Source of the DNA: RGIG4608 sp051867875 | Lineage (GTDB): Bacteria > Bacillota > Clostridia > Oscillospirales > CAG-272 | DNA length: 64,000 nt | Assembly (NCBI GenBank): GCA_051867875.1 | Contig: JBJDZG010000004.1 | Coordinates: 167,376 to 231,375, forward strand | Direction: 5' to 3' | Shown here: piece by piece, positions 33,506-42,300 of the stretch | Numbering within the stretch: position 1 is the first letter of the stretch | How the letters are laid out: each line of letters opens with the position of its first letter | Made by a program: the position numbers and the translations under genes | Notes under the pieces: generated by a model | What the model was told of the DNA's origin: nothing | Database searches by the model: none | Seen by the model: only the letters and a program-made list of their open reading frames with translations

Positions 33506-35092
33506 TTAATACATCTTCTGAAGTCTGTTGAGATATTCAATGCAAACTTCCATTCTGCCCTTGCCGAAAAGCGTGTCAAGGTAATCCTTGAGTCCCTTAA
33601 TCTCGTCGCGGATAAGGGAGAGGTTAAGGCTCTCGAACTTACGGAACACCTTGGTAGCAAGAAGATAGTCAATAGCTTCTATCTCGTCGCCGCCGCAGGC
33701 AACGTAAACAGGCACGAATTTGTCAAGCTGTTTAATTATACGGTTACCGAAGGCAACGCGGAATTTTTGAATGACGTACATATCGAGCTTCTGAATCTTA
33801 TCGTGATTCTCCTCGCTGACGGGGTACTGCTCGATGGCCTTTTCGTAAAGGTCTGCAACGTAGGAGTAGCTGATTGACTTGCTCTCCGTTACGGGCGCCT
33901 CGAATGCAACGCCCTTGGTGTCGAGGTTGATAACGAGCGCACGGTCGTAAACCTTGTCGGAAACGGCGAAGGTCGAGTCGTCGTTGTTAGCTGTTCCTAT
34001 GTACCAGACGTTCTGGGGAATGGAGAGGTTGCCGTTTTCGAGGTGCTTGGGGTCGTTGGGCCATGTAGCCGTAACGAGATTGAGCTTCCACTCGCTCGGG
34101 TCGGGCATCTCAAGCACGGAGAGCATCTCCGCGAAATAATATTCCACGCGGGCGATATTCATCTCGTCGAGAACGATAATGTTGATATCGTCGTTGTAGG
34201 ACGCTTCGTATATACGCTTTAATACCTCGGTTTCGTTAAACTTCTTTGTAAATTCGTTAAAATATCCGAAAAGCTCACTGCGGTCACGCCACGAGGGCTG
34301 AACTGCGGAGATTGTGGCATCGCTTTTGAAATATTTACCCATGCAGTAGGGCAAAGAGGTCTTACCTGTACCGGAAATACCTTGAAGTATGATTAATTTC
34401 GTAGAGGCAAGTCCTGCGAACATTAAGCGAATGGTCTTTTTCTCATAGTAAAGGTGCATCTTGGAGCACGCGAAATTGCGAATATCGTCGCAAATTTCTT
34501 CAAGAGTCATGCCCTCAACGTATTCGGGCGGAGTGAGGTACTCGTATTTGTCGTCAACACCCGAAAGACGGAAGAAACGCTTTGCATTGGGGTCGTCGGG
34601 CTTTACGTCCTTGCCCGAAGCACCCGCGGGCGCGCTTCCCTGCACTTGGCGGGTTTCCTCGTCGAAAATGCCGTTCAGTTGTTCCATTGAAATTCCCGTC
34701 TGTCCGACCTTGAGCGCCATGATGCGCTCCTTTTCCTGCGTAAGACGGATAACGTCACGGTGAAGGTCTGCTATCTCTTCAAGCAAGTCCTCGTTTCCGA
34801 CGAGCGAACGGCGGAAGCGAACGTACTTACGGATAGCCAGGATTATTAGGAAAATGATTATCGCCCAAACGCCGTAAACCAGAATTATGCTGAGTACGCA
34901 AAATACCCAGTCGAGCGCGCCGAACTGATTTTTGTACATAAGCAACTGGTCAATGTAAACGGGTAAATTGAAAATCTGAACGATACCCAAAAATAAGTTA
35001 TAGAAAATTCTCCAAACGCCGTCAATGAGCATTGACGTCATGAAGGCAAAAAACCAACTCAGATATCCGTCCATAACATCTATCGTGAGCAC
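33506..35092 (-). CDS. Membrane-anchored McrB-type AAA+ ATPase
   Basis: The 528-residue protein has two membrane segments at the N-terminus (about 10-40 and 60-90) and a coiled linker (100-150). An AAA+ domain follows, with Walker A GISGTGKT (238-245), VQPSWRDRSELFGYFN, and a Walker B region IIVLDEMNIARVEYYFAEML whose MNIARVEYYF is the McrB-like signature. WYIGTANNDDS is sensor 1, and an arginine finger lies in DRALVINLD. McrB proteins normally drive DNA translocation in restriction, but they are not membrane-bound. Here the gene lies between two signal peptidase genes in an exoprotein cluster, so a role in assembly, export or remodelling at the membrane is more likely. That is inference. Confidence 0.85.
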   Translation of the reverse strand: MLTIDVMDGYLSWFFAFMTSMLIDGVWRIFYNLFLGIVQIFNLPVYIDQLLMYKNQFGALDWVFCVLSIILVYGVWAIIIFLIILAIRKYVRFRRSLVGNEDLLEEIADLHRDVIRLTQEKERIMALKVGQTGISMEQLNGIFDEETRQVQGSAPAGASGKDVKPDDPNAKRFFRLSGVDDKYEYLTPPEYVEGMTLEEICDDIRNFACSKMHLYYEKKTIRLMFAGLASTKLIILQGISGTGKTSLPYCMGKYFKSDATISAVQPSWRDRSELFGYFNEFTKKFNETEVLKRIYEASYNDDINIIVLDEMNIARVEYYFAEMLSVLEMPDPSEWKLNLVTATWPNDPKHLENGNLSIPQNVWYIGTANNDDSTFAVSDKVYDRALVINLDTKGVAFEAPVTESKSISYSYVADLYEKAIEQYPVSEENHDKIQKLDMYVIQKFRVAFGNRIIKQLDKFVPVYVACGGDEIEAIDYLLATKVFRKFESLNLSLIRDEIKGLKDYLDTLFGKGRMEVCIEYLNRLQKMY

Positions 35093-35176
35093 TCATGTGA
35101 GTGCGTTCCTTTCTTTTTTAGAATAAGGGAGTATAAAAAGGCATAGTTAGCCTATACATTAAGTTGCAGAGAAAAA

Positions 35177-35893
35177 TTATTCCTCCGTTCCGTTGTTTTC
35201 CTCTTCGAGCTTTGATTCGGGCTCTGCCTTTGCCTGTTCTTCTGCCTGTTGGCGAAGGTATTCGGCGATAGCTCTCTGCTTGATTTCCTCTTCTTCTGCA
35301 ACGGAGAGCTTCTTTTGGCTGTTGTTCACAGAATTAAGAGTCATGATGAACTTTACGAGCTCATAGATAAAGAACGCGATAAGGGGAAGTATGATTATAA
35401 GGAAGAAGCCGAGCTGTGTCTGGATAAAGTTGAGGAATCCGCCAAGCCCTGCAAGTCTTGTACCTGTGTAAACGCAGATAATGTCGTGAGGACTTACCTC
35501 CTGCTCGTCTGCTATCGGGTTATTGTCGCCCTTCGTAACGTAGGAAACGGAGCCTGCCGAAGATGATTTGACCTCAATAATTCTGTGAGTATTGATTTCC
35601 TTTACACCGTCGCCGTTAAGGTCAACCCAATAGGAGATAACGTCGCCTTCGTTAAGTTCGAATTTCGCTTGGTCGGAGATTTTCTTTCCGAAGATAACGT
35701 CGCCCTTCTTCATTGTGTCGCCGTCCATTGAGTTGGTAACAATGTTAATCATGCAGTTACCGTTGATAGCGGGAACACCGTCGGGGTCAGCCTGTGCGAT
35801 AAATACCATAGCAGTTACAAGTACGGCAAATGCTACAAATACCCAAGTTACTATGTCAACGACAAGCTTCAATGTTTTCATATTTTTTTTCAT
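35177..35893 (-). CDS. SipW-type signal peptidase I (first copy)
   Basis: The 238-residue ER-type signal peptidase has an N-terminal helix (8-32). Ser55 lies in VTNSMDGD and His103 in NTHRIIEV; YVTKGDNNPIADEQEV follows. A second helix (about 165-190) and a long acidic, glutamine-rich cytoplasmic tail complete it. Such enzymes remove signals ending in motifs like AYAWF/S from matrix proteins. It is the first gene after promoter 35937-35965 and lies directly downstream of the small TasA-like gene, which ends in its own terminator. GAGGA seven bases before ATG 35893 sets the start. The next gene, the AAA+ ATPase, begins 84 bp later. Confidence 0.9.
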   Translation of the reverse strand: MKKNMKTLKLVVDIVTWVFVAFAVLVTAMVFIAQADPDGVPAINGNCMINIVTNSMDGDTMKKGDVIFGKKISDQAKFELNEGDVISYWVDLNGDGVKEINTHRIIEVKSSSAGSVSYVTKGDNNPIADEQEVSPHDIICVYTGTRLAGLGGFLNFIQTQLGFFLIIILPLIAFFIYELVKFIMTLNSVNNSQKKLSVAEEEEIKQRAIAEYLRQQAEEQAKAEPESKLEEENNGTEE

Positions 35894-35936
35894 ATTTCTT
35901 TCCTCTCATTCTTAAAAAGTTAGGGACATACACTTT

Positions 35937-35965
35937 ATTCTAACATTTAATAATGAGTTTGTCAA
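35937..35965 (-). promoter_or_regulatory. Sigma-A promoter of the SipW/AAA/EAL operon
   Basis: On the minus strand TTGACA, 17 nt, TAGAAT, 44 nt upstream of the SipW start. No c-di-GMP aptamer follows it, unlike the two promoters upstream. Confidence 0.8.
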
Positions 35966-36038
35966 TATCAGCTTTTTATTTTTATCGAAAAAAATTACTA
36001 AAAATAAGAGTTTTTTGTGAGTTTTGTCATAAAAACCC

Positions 36039-36065
36039 AAGAGCAGAGCAAAAAGCTCTGCTCTT
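36039..36065 (-). terminator. Intrinsic terminator of the small TasA-like gene
   Basis: The perfect 11-bp stem AAGAGCAGAGC/GCTCTGCTCTT is followed on the minus strand by GGGTTTTT. Confidence 0.88.
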
Positions 36066-36085
36066 TGGATTTATGTAGTTAATTA

Positions 36086-36760
36086 TCAGTCAACTGCAAA
36101 CGTCAATTGAACGCTACCTGTAAGTGTGGTTGCATTAGAGGAATATACGTTCGTATCATCACCGTTGATGTAATAGTAAACCGTTACCGTAACACCCGAT
36201 GTAGTAACTGTATCAGCAAGAGCATCTGTCAAGCTTGCCTGGGATGACTCATAATTATAGATGTTGGTTCCGCAAACAACTACCACAGAAATACCTGTGC
36301 TTGCGGGAAGAGTAACGCTTGTCAATTTCAGGTTGTCTACCGATGTTGTTGAACCTGAGTATGCTGCGTTCAAACCGATTGAGAAGGTCTCAGAAGCTAC
36401 GTATCCTGTCAAGTTAGTGCAAGCAGTGTAATCACCGGACACCGTAGCACTGTCGGCGCTATTACTGTAACCATACTGCCATGATGTAGGAGTAGTAACA
36501 TTTGCAGCGGTAAGCGTAGTAGCAGGTGCAACAGGCTTCAAGCTTGATGATGACGCTGAAGTGTCAACAGAGGTAGTTGTAGTTGTATTGTGGAAAGTAC
36601 TACCTGCTTCAATAACAAGGAATTTACTGTCTACCTGAGCATTGATTGTCATACCGGTTGCGGATACGCTTGTGTTCATTGAGAACCATGCGTAAGAAGC
36701 TGTTGACAATACAACCGCAGAGATGAGTAAAAGAGCGAATGCGGGGATTAACTTTTTCAT
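36086..36760 (-). CDS. TasA/camelysin-like small exoprotein with SipW-type signal
   Basis: The 224-residue product begins with a hydrophobic signal (MKKLIPAFALLLISAVVLST) ending in ASYAWFSMNTSVSATGM. The Ala-Trp-Phe at 24-26 is the hallmark of signals cut by SipW peptidases. The mature part is very rich in Thr, Ser and beta-branched residues with almost no Lys, and ends in a strand-like VQLTFAVD, as expected for an Ig-like fibre subunit. It is the last gene before a terminator, with its own AAGGAG site. A stem-loop just upstream could stabilise its mRNA. Likely a major matrix or fibre subunit; sequence similarity to TasA itself is not obvious beyond the signal and composition. Confidence 0.75.
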   Translation of the reverse strand: MKKLIPAFALLLISAVVLSTASYAWFSMNTSVSATGMTINAQVDSKFLVIEAGSTFHNTTTTTSVDTSASSSSLKPVAPATTLTAANVTTPTSWQYGYSNSADSATVSGDYTACTNLTGYVASETFSIGLNAAYSGSTTSVDNLKLTSVTLPASTGISVVVVCGTNIYNYESSQASLTDALADTVTTSGVTVTVYYYINGDDTNVYSSNATTLTGSVQLTFAVD

Positions 36761-36796
36761 AATTAATTTCTCCTTATAAAATATTTTTTTATTTCA

Positions 36797-36826
36797 AATA
36801 TTCCTTAGTGGACTCGGAATATTCAA
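36797..36826 (-). other. Intergenic stem-loop before the TasA-like gene
   Basis: On the minus strand AATATTCC pairs with GGAATATT across a loop of about 11 nt. No T run follows, so it is more likely an mRNA processing or stabilising element than a terminator. Confidence 0.4.
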
Positions 36827-36833
36827 AGTCTTA

Positions 36834-37574
36834 TTACTGTCCCGTCTGTTCGGGATTTACGATATCAATATTCAAAATATTGATATACATATCAATTTTG
36901 AACTGACCGCCGATAATATTATCAACACATTCGGGGTCGTCGCCTTCAAGCCAAATAACTACTGTGAATTTAGTAATCTCACCCGATTCAAAGCCGTGAA
37001 TCCTTTTCTTTACGACTGTCTGCGGGTCATAAAATTCAGTAGTGCCAGGCTCGGGACCCGAGCCGTCATTCTTCGTTCGCGCGTAATCGGTATATTCACC
37101 GTTTACGTACAGCCTTACCCTGACTGCGTTCTCAATTCCCGTAGTCTGATTGGCTATCTTTACAGTGTACTCGCAGTCAACCGTTTCAGTACCCGTATTC
37201 TTCATATAGAATGAATATGCGACGTAGTTCTTGCCGTTGTGCTCGCCGTTCTGTGAGTCGAGGTCGTCGGGCAAGTCGTTAACGCTGATATTCGTTATCT
37301 CCTCGCTCGCCTTCGAGTTAAGGCGCATAGTAGGTGTGAAAAACTCGGGGGTTTCCGAAAGCGAAAGTCCGTATTTTACATTATCAAATTTGTTTACCGT
37401 TACGGTAAAGCTGCCGTACTTATTATACATAACCGCAATTACGTATACGATTATAACCAGCATTGCAAGAAGTGCCGCCGCCGCGCGGAGAACCTTCGTC
37501 GATACGCGGTAATTCTTTATCTCCTTGGCAGTACGGCGCAGCGTTATGTTCTTATTGGGGTCTATCCCTGCCAT
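36834..37574 (-). CDS. Membrane-anchored exoprotein of the SipW/TasA cluster
   Basis: The 246-residue protein has a 30-residue basic cytoplasmic start, a single membrane helix (about 28-52: VLRAAAALLAMLVIIVYVIA) and an extracellular beta-rich domain. Phrases such as YSFYMKNTGTETVDCEYTV resemble the Ig-like domain of TasA/CalY proteins, in which strands contain N-T-G turns. The signal lacks the Trp-Phe motif, so it probably stays anchored and may act as a base or assembly protein, like TapA. The frame opens at 37613, but AAGGAGG six bases before ATG 37574 marks the start. It overlaps the end of the dead-EAL gene by 23 bp, so the two are co-transcribed. Confidence 0.7.
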   Translation of the reverse strand: MAGIDPNKNITLRRTAKEIKNYRVSTKVLRAAAALLAMLVIIVYVIAVMYNKYGSFTVTVNKFDNVKYGLSLSETPEFFTPTMRLNSKASEEITNISVNDLPDDLDSQNGEHNGKNYVAYSFYMKNTGTETVDCEYTVKIANQTTGIENAVRVRLYVNGEYTDYARTKNDGSGPEPGTTEFYDPQTVVKKRIHGFESGEITKFTVVIWLEGDDPECVDNIIGGQFKIDMYINILNIDIVNPEQTGQ

Positions 37575-38325
37575 TTGCAACCTCCTTAAGAAGTCTCTCG
37601 CTTGAGTTTGCAAGCACGTATCCCATACAGCCGGCGCGGCCGCACATTCCTATGTCTGCTTCATCTGTGAGCACGGGAGCCAAAACCTCTATTCTCATCG
37701 AATGAAGATACGATATAAGTGCGCCTGCACTGTCCGCTCTCTTTTCGTCTTTAAGCATTGAGAGCATTTTTTCGTGCATTATGACGTAGTCGAGGGGATA
37801 ATCCTGAAGCTTCATCGTAGGGCAGTATTCATCGCCAAAGCCGTCGAGCATTATCTTAACTCCTCTTTTCCTTACAAGGTCAAGCGTTTCCACTGCCTTC
37901 GGCGAGGGGTTATAAAGCAGGTGGGGCGAAAACTCCAGACAAAGCTTGCCAATCTTTTTTTCGTCTTTGCCAAAAATCTTATCAAGCGTTTTGTCAAGAC
38001 TCGTTTTGCTGAGAATCGCGTCCGGCAAGCGAACCGAAATCCAGTCGTATTCAAGTCCTCGCTCCATATCCTCGTCCATAACTCTGTTTACGTACGTCAG
38101 CGCCCTGCTCGCAAGAAGCAACGCGCGCTTCGTGCGCTCGGCGGTAACCGAATACTCGTTATGAGTCAAGATTCCGAGGTCAAGGCTGTTTATTTCAAGG
38201 CGAGTTCGATAGGCAAAGGGTTTGTCGGAAATAAATCTTAAAACCGAGTCGCGGTAGAGCTCGATTGGCGCAACACCCGATGCAAGAATCGCTTGCACCT
38301 CGGCATTTATATCCGTCTTTTCCAT
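37552..38325 (-). CDS. Catalytically dead EAL-fold protein, first gene after a c-di-GMP riboswitch
   Basis: The 257-residue cytoplasmic protein follows the order of an EAL phosphodiesterase, but its motifs are altered. LCLEFSPHLL stands for the IEITES strand, and LDGFGDEYCPTMKLQDYPLDYVIM stands for DDFGTGYSSL with iKiD (DDFG is DGFG and the lysine is Met). MGYVLANSS is the end region that normally reads QGY. No EAL tripeptide is present at the N-terminal strand. It may bind c-di-GMP or a partner without cleaving it. ATG 38325 is the first start after aptamer 1. The next two genes encode surface proteins, so it could be the sensor that ties their assembly to c-di-GMP. Confidence 0.7.
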   Translation of the reverse strand: MEKTDINAEVQAILASGVAPIELYRDSVLRFISDKPFAYRTRLEINSLDLGILTHNEYSVTAERTKRALLLASRALTYVNRVMDEDMERGLEYDWISVRLPDAILSKTSLDKTLDKIFGKDEKKIGKLCLEFSPHLLYNPSPKAVETLDLVRKRGVKIMLDGFGDEYCPTMKLQDYPLDYVIMHEKMLSMLKDEKRADSAGALISYLHSMRIEVLAPVLTDEADIGMCGRAGCMGYVLANSSERLLKEVANGRDRPQ

Positions 38326-38364
38326 ATCATCACCCGGCTTTCTAAAAAAATATATCAGCCCGAC

Positions 38365-38390
38365 ACAAAATGTATGGAGCATACATTTGC
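38365..38390 (-). promoter_or_regulatory. Possible expression-platform hairpin of riboswitch 1
   Basis: A 9-bp stem with a CTC loop begins within the 3' flank of the aptamer and is followed by TTGTGT, a weak U-tract. About 20 nt further a GGGCU/AGCC pairing could also mask the ribosome site of the dead-EAL gene. Transcriptional or translational control cannot be told apart by eye. Confidence 0.5.
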
Positions 38391-38465
38391 AACTGGCTGA
38401 CTTAATAATGAAGTCCCTTTAGCTTTGCGTCACAGGCTTTCACCTGCTTTGCCAAGTATTTTTCT
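38385..38465 (-). ncRNA. Class-I cyclic di-GMP riboswitch (GEMM-I), copy 1
   Basis: Read on the minus strand: GGCAAAG, a stem CAGG/CCUG closed by a GAAA tetraloop, the invariant GACGCAAAGC core, then GGGACUU...AAGUC forming the third stem, then AGCCAGU closing P1. These are the defining parts of the GEMM-I aptamer, which binds c-di-GMP. A hairpin follows directly (38365-38390, AAATGTATG/CATACATTT) and may be the switching element. The promoter at 38472-38500 starts the transcript a few bases before the aptamer. Confidence 0.9.
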
Positions 38466-38471
38466 ATACGT

Positions 38472-38500
38472 ATTTTACACCTATGTTGCAAAAATGTCAA
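38472..38500 (-). promoter_or_regulatory. Sigma-A promoter of the riboswitch-1 operon
   Basis: On the minus strand TTGACA, 17 nt, TAAAAT. Confidence 0.85.
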
Positions 38501-38553
38501 GTATTTTTTTGGGATTTTTTTAATTTTTTAGCAAAAAACTCTGTGCGCACGCT

Positions 38554-39279
38554 TTAATTTGCTATTTGCGGAATCAGGACGAGCATACGGGAGCACTTTT
38601 CGCCGGCGCTCGACGAGCCGAAATTTTTGTACGCGTTCTGGCTGACGGGCATATTCACGAACGTGAACACTATTTCCACGACAAGCTGTCCGTCCTGTGT
38701 TCCGTCGTTTGCGGGAATGATGAGTCCCGACGCAAGCGGGGTATCCGCGATACTGTCAAGAAGTGCGTCCTTTGCGACCTCGTTGCCACTGTTTGCAACG
38801 AGAAAAGCCCCGTTTGCCGTGCCGTTTACGCTCTCAACTATTATCTGCGAGCCGAAATAGTAATATTTATCGGGGTTGCCGTCGCCGTCGCTGTCAACGC
38901 CCAGCGGTATTTCTCCGTCCGCGCCCGCCGTCAGATATAGTTCTCCGACGTAATCGTCGTCCGAGGTGTTCGTGTATACCGCCCTCAGCGTTACGCTGTC
39001 GCCGGGGGTAAGCCCTTCAAAAAGCTTTTCCCAGCTGTCTATCGGCGCGTATTCAGTAGCTCCTACCGCCTTGTACGAATATTCGGCGGAAATGGGATTG
39101 CCCTCTGCAACTATTCCCATATTGTTCGCACCGACCGTGTCGTTCATGGCAAACCAGCCGAACGTGTCGCCCGAAACGGCGTATATCGCCAGAATAAGCA
39201 CGAGAAGGACGCTTACGATTCCAAAACCGCTTTTAAGCAGAGCTTTTCTCTTCTCTATCTCATTCATAACTTTTTCCAT
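38554..39279 (-). CDS. Exported protein with SipW-type signal
   Basis: The 241-residue product has a charged start (MEKVMNEIEKRKALLKSGFG), a membrane segment (about 20-37) and the motif SGDTFGWFAMND, a Gly-Trp-Phe at 41-43 typical of SipW-processed signals. The mature part is acidic and beta-rich. Stretches such as SVTLRAVYTNTSDDDYVGELYLTAG (key part TNTSDDDYVG) resemble the TasA/camelysin fold. It is the third gene of the operon led by riboswitch 2. AAAGGAGG lies ten bases before the start. A T-rich tract follows its stop before promoter 38472, and whether transcription ends there is unclear. Confidence 0.75.
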   Translation of the reverse strand: MEKVMNEIEKRKALLKSGFGIVSVLLVLILAIYAVSGDTFGWFAMNDTVGANNMGIVAEGNPISAEYSYKAVGATEYAPIDSWEKLFEGLTPGDSVTLRAVYTNTSDDDYVGELYLTAGADGEIPLGVDSDGDGNPDKYYYFGSQIIVESVNGTANGAFLVANSGNEVAKDALLDSIADTPLASGLIIPANDGTQDGQLVVEIVFTFVNMPVSQNAYKNFGSSSAGEKCSRMLVLIPQIAN

Positions 39280-39329
39280 AGTATCGCGCCCTCCTTTCGT
39301 GCGTTTCCTTACATATTAATTATTAAGCG

Positions 39330-42300
39330 TCATGGTGTTGCCTGTTCACGCTCTTTGACGATATCGGCATACCTCGGCAAGTAGCGTGCTATTTTTACGT
39401 ATTTGTTATCAAGCGCCGCCTGCGTATTCGACGTTATGTTGTAAGATACCGTACTCTTGATATTTTCGGTAACGTCGGGGTCAATATACCGCCGTATCTT
39501 GATAAGCTCGTCGTTGATATCGGGAAAAGGATTTAACGTAGCTCTGTTGTCAAAATACAGCATGATGTGCGAGGGATAATACATATTGTAATCCTCAACG
39601 CCGTTTTCACCGGTGTTTGACTCGTCCTTAACCGTGATAACTCTGTTGCCGTAATCGTAAACGTAGTCGATTGTGCCTATCTGCGAACCGCTCGCGCCGT
39701 CACGTCCCGAGGACGCGATGCCGTCAGCGGAAATATAGACAAGCTCCAAAGGCGCACCTTCCTCAGTGTACGCGCCCGCGTCGTTGTCGTAAGCGGACAT
39801 ACCGAGAACGTAAACGCCCTCGTCCACTACCGTAAATTCGTAAGCCACGAGTATTTTGTCGCCGTTGAGCGAGCAGTAATAGTCCTCTGCTCCCGCAACT
39901 ACTTCTCTCGTTATAGTTCCGTCTTCGTTTTGAGTTTCTTCAACCTTTCCAATGTTTACCGTAATGTACTCGCCGTCTGCGGGTGCCGTTCCGGGTGTAT
40001 ATGGGAATGATTTCGGGAGCTCAAAGCGTTCTACGTACTCGTCCGCGGTAAAAAATTCAAATTGGAAAGAGCCCGTTACCTCGGGAAGTTGATAAAGATT
40101 GAAGTAGTGAGTCCAGTTATCGTTAAACTCGTATCCGTCCTCGTCCTTGGAAAGCTCGGACGTGGGAACTGCCAGAATAACTCGGATTTTCTTCTCACCC
40201 TCGGCTTTGTTTACACGGAATGCCACACAGCTCTGCGGAATATTCGCCTTCACGGGCGGATACGTACCGACGGGAGCCTGAATAAAACCGGGTTGGTCGT
40301 CAATATTGCTCGAGCCTAACGAGCCGCCGCCTATGTTAACGTTAAGACCGAACCTGATTCCACCCGTAAGGTGTATTGTTTTTGAAAGGTTGCTCGGATA
40401 GAGCAGATTTCCCTGTGCGTCGTAAATATCCTCGCCGTGCAAAATGCCGTTGTTGTCGAGAGCATTTCCGTTATTCCATTCGAGTGCGGAGAGCTTGATT
40501 ACGGAGTATTCCGTCGTATTTCCGTCAGCAGCATAGTTCGGGAAAAGCACGTATTCTTCAATGTTGAACGTGTTTTGAACCTTTGTAGAATCATTTGCCA
40601 CGTCTTCCGCCGTAACGATTTCAGCAGGGTCAAAGGTTACGCGGCCGTAGTCAAGCCCCTGAGTGCCTTCAACAGAGAAGATTTTGAGACGAGTGCCCTC
40701 ATCATTCATAGATGCCGTGCCTTTGAAAACTCTGTTTGCGGAGTCGTATTTGATATATCTCGTCGTAGTGCCTATTGTGTAACAGATATAACAAGTTCCG
40801 TCATCGTTGAATCTGATATAAGCGTTTTGAGTGGAGCTGTTTACCGTCGGAGTAATGTCTTGAACTGCGAACTTATGATTGAAATTACTTCCGGTTTCGG
40901 CACCTGTAATCGTACCGTTCCAGAGAAGATTATATGTACCATAATTGGCACCAAAAACACTGCTATATGAAACCTGCACCATTGACATATAGTTAATACC
41001 GCTTACGTTGGAAAAAGTGTAGACTTGATAGCGTACAAGCTTTATACCTTCATAATTTGTACCGTCAGCCTTGTAGACCTGTCTTCCGGCATCGGTTGTG
41101 TAGCTGTAAGACAAATTCCCAACGAGAATATCACCGTTGTAATAATACCACTCGTCAGTTCCGGCAGGCTGATAAAAGTATCCGACTGCATTTCCTGCGG
41201 GCTTTGCAAGCTGAACACCGCCGGTGGTTATAGCTGTATTACCGCTTGTGTAATTAGTTCCGCCGTTGTAGAATATATTTCCGTCAGGATATACTACTAC
41301 TCCTGTTGCATTAACGGAGTTGCCGTCAACAGTAACTGTCTTGGTGTACATAGGTTCACCTTGCCACATTCCTGCCGTTGTTGTGCCGAAATAATCTTGA
41401 GGTGTGGTTGTCGTACTGCTTTGAATTTCGTAGGACGTACCTTTTTCAAAATCTACCCAGTAATATGTATAATATGTCCGCGTAACGATAAATCCCTTTT
41501 TTTCTATGGTATAATAGAAATAACCGTTATAGTTTGTAGGAATGTCGGGATTTTCGTAATCACCGGTATAGTCGTAATAGTCCTGCACGCCGTCAGCAGT
41601 GGGTGTAATAGGGTTATTGCTCATATCGAAATATTGATACGTATTCAATACGGTATCTGCGTTGATTTTGTACTTATTGCGTATATCTTCTACGGTTAAA
41701 TTAGAAGAGGTAGTGCCTACGTAAATAGGAATAAGACCGTCATTTTCGATAGCGTTTTTGAGCATCTCGGGAGTATTATACAAGCCCATTTCCGCAAAGG
41801 CGGAGTCCAACTGCTCCTGTGTCATTCCGGAATAGCTATCAAACAGCATATTCAAGAATTCCTGATTTGCGTACTGCAACTGTCCGAAAGGAACGGTGTA
41901 CTTCTCCTCAGGACCGCCCGAGCCTGCCGTTGACTGCTCGTAAAGGCTCATAAGGTTGATATATTCGCCGTTTTCATTCAAAATGAATACGTCTTTTGTT
42001 TTAAGTGCCTCTATCAATTCTGCGTCGCTTGAAATTGGTTTTACAAATGCGGAAACGGACTGGTTACCCTTTAAGGTATTCGTTATCCACTGACTCTTAT
42101 CAGTAGGGCCTATGGAGAACTGACCGTGGAGCGAGTCCGTCCAAAACTCACTGTCTTTATTCCAAGTCGGCTCCATAACGTCGTCCGAGGGGTTGCTTGC
42201 AGTGCCCGAAAGAGCAAAGGTGAAAACTCCGTCGTAGAAATAGTAACGTCCCGTAGCTTCCTGACCGAGGCCGAAAAGCCTGTCGCGCATCCACTCCTGA

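Noticed and set aside
32004..35092. Type IV restriction (McrBC) defence system
   Set aside because: No nuclease motif is visible, the ATPase is membrane-anchored, and the context is exoprotein export; kept only as evolutionary origin.
41025..41699. 224-codon open frame on the plus strand
   Set aside because: It is antisense to the giant exoprotein gene, with no ribosome site; a shadow of its Tyr/Thr-rich codons.
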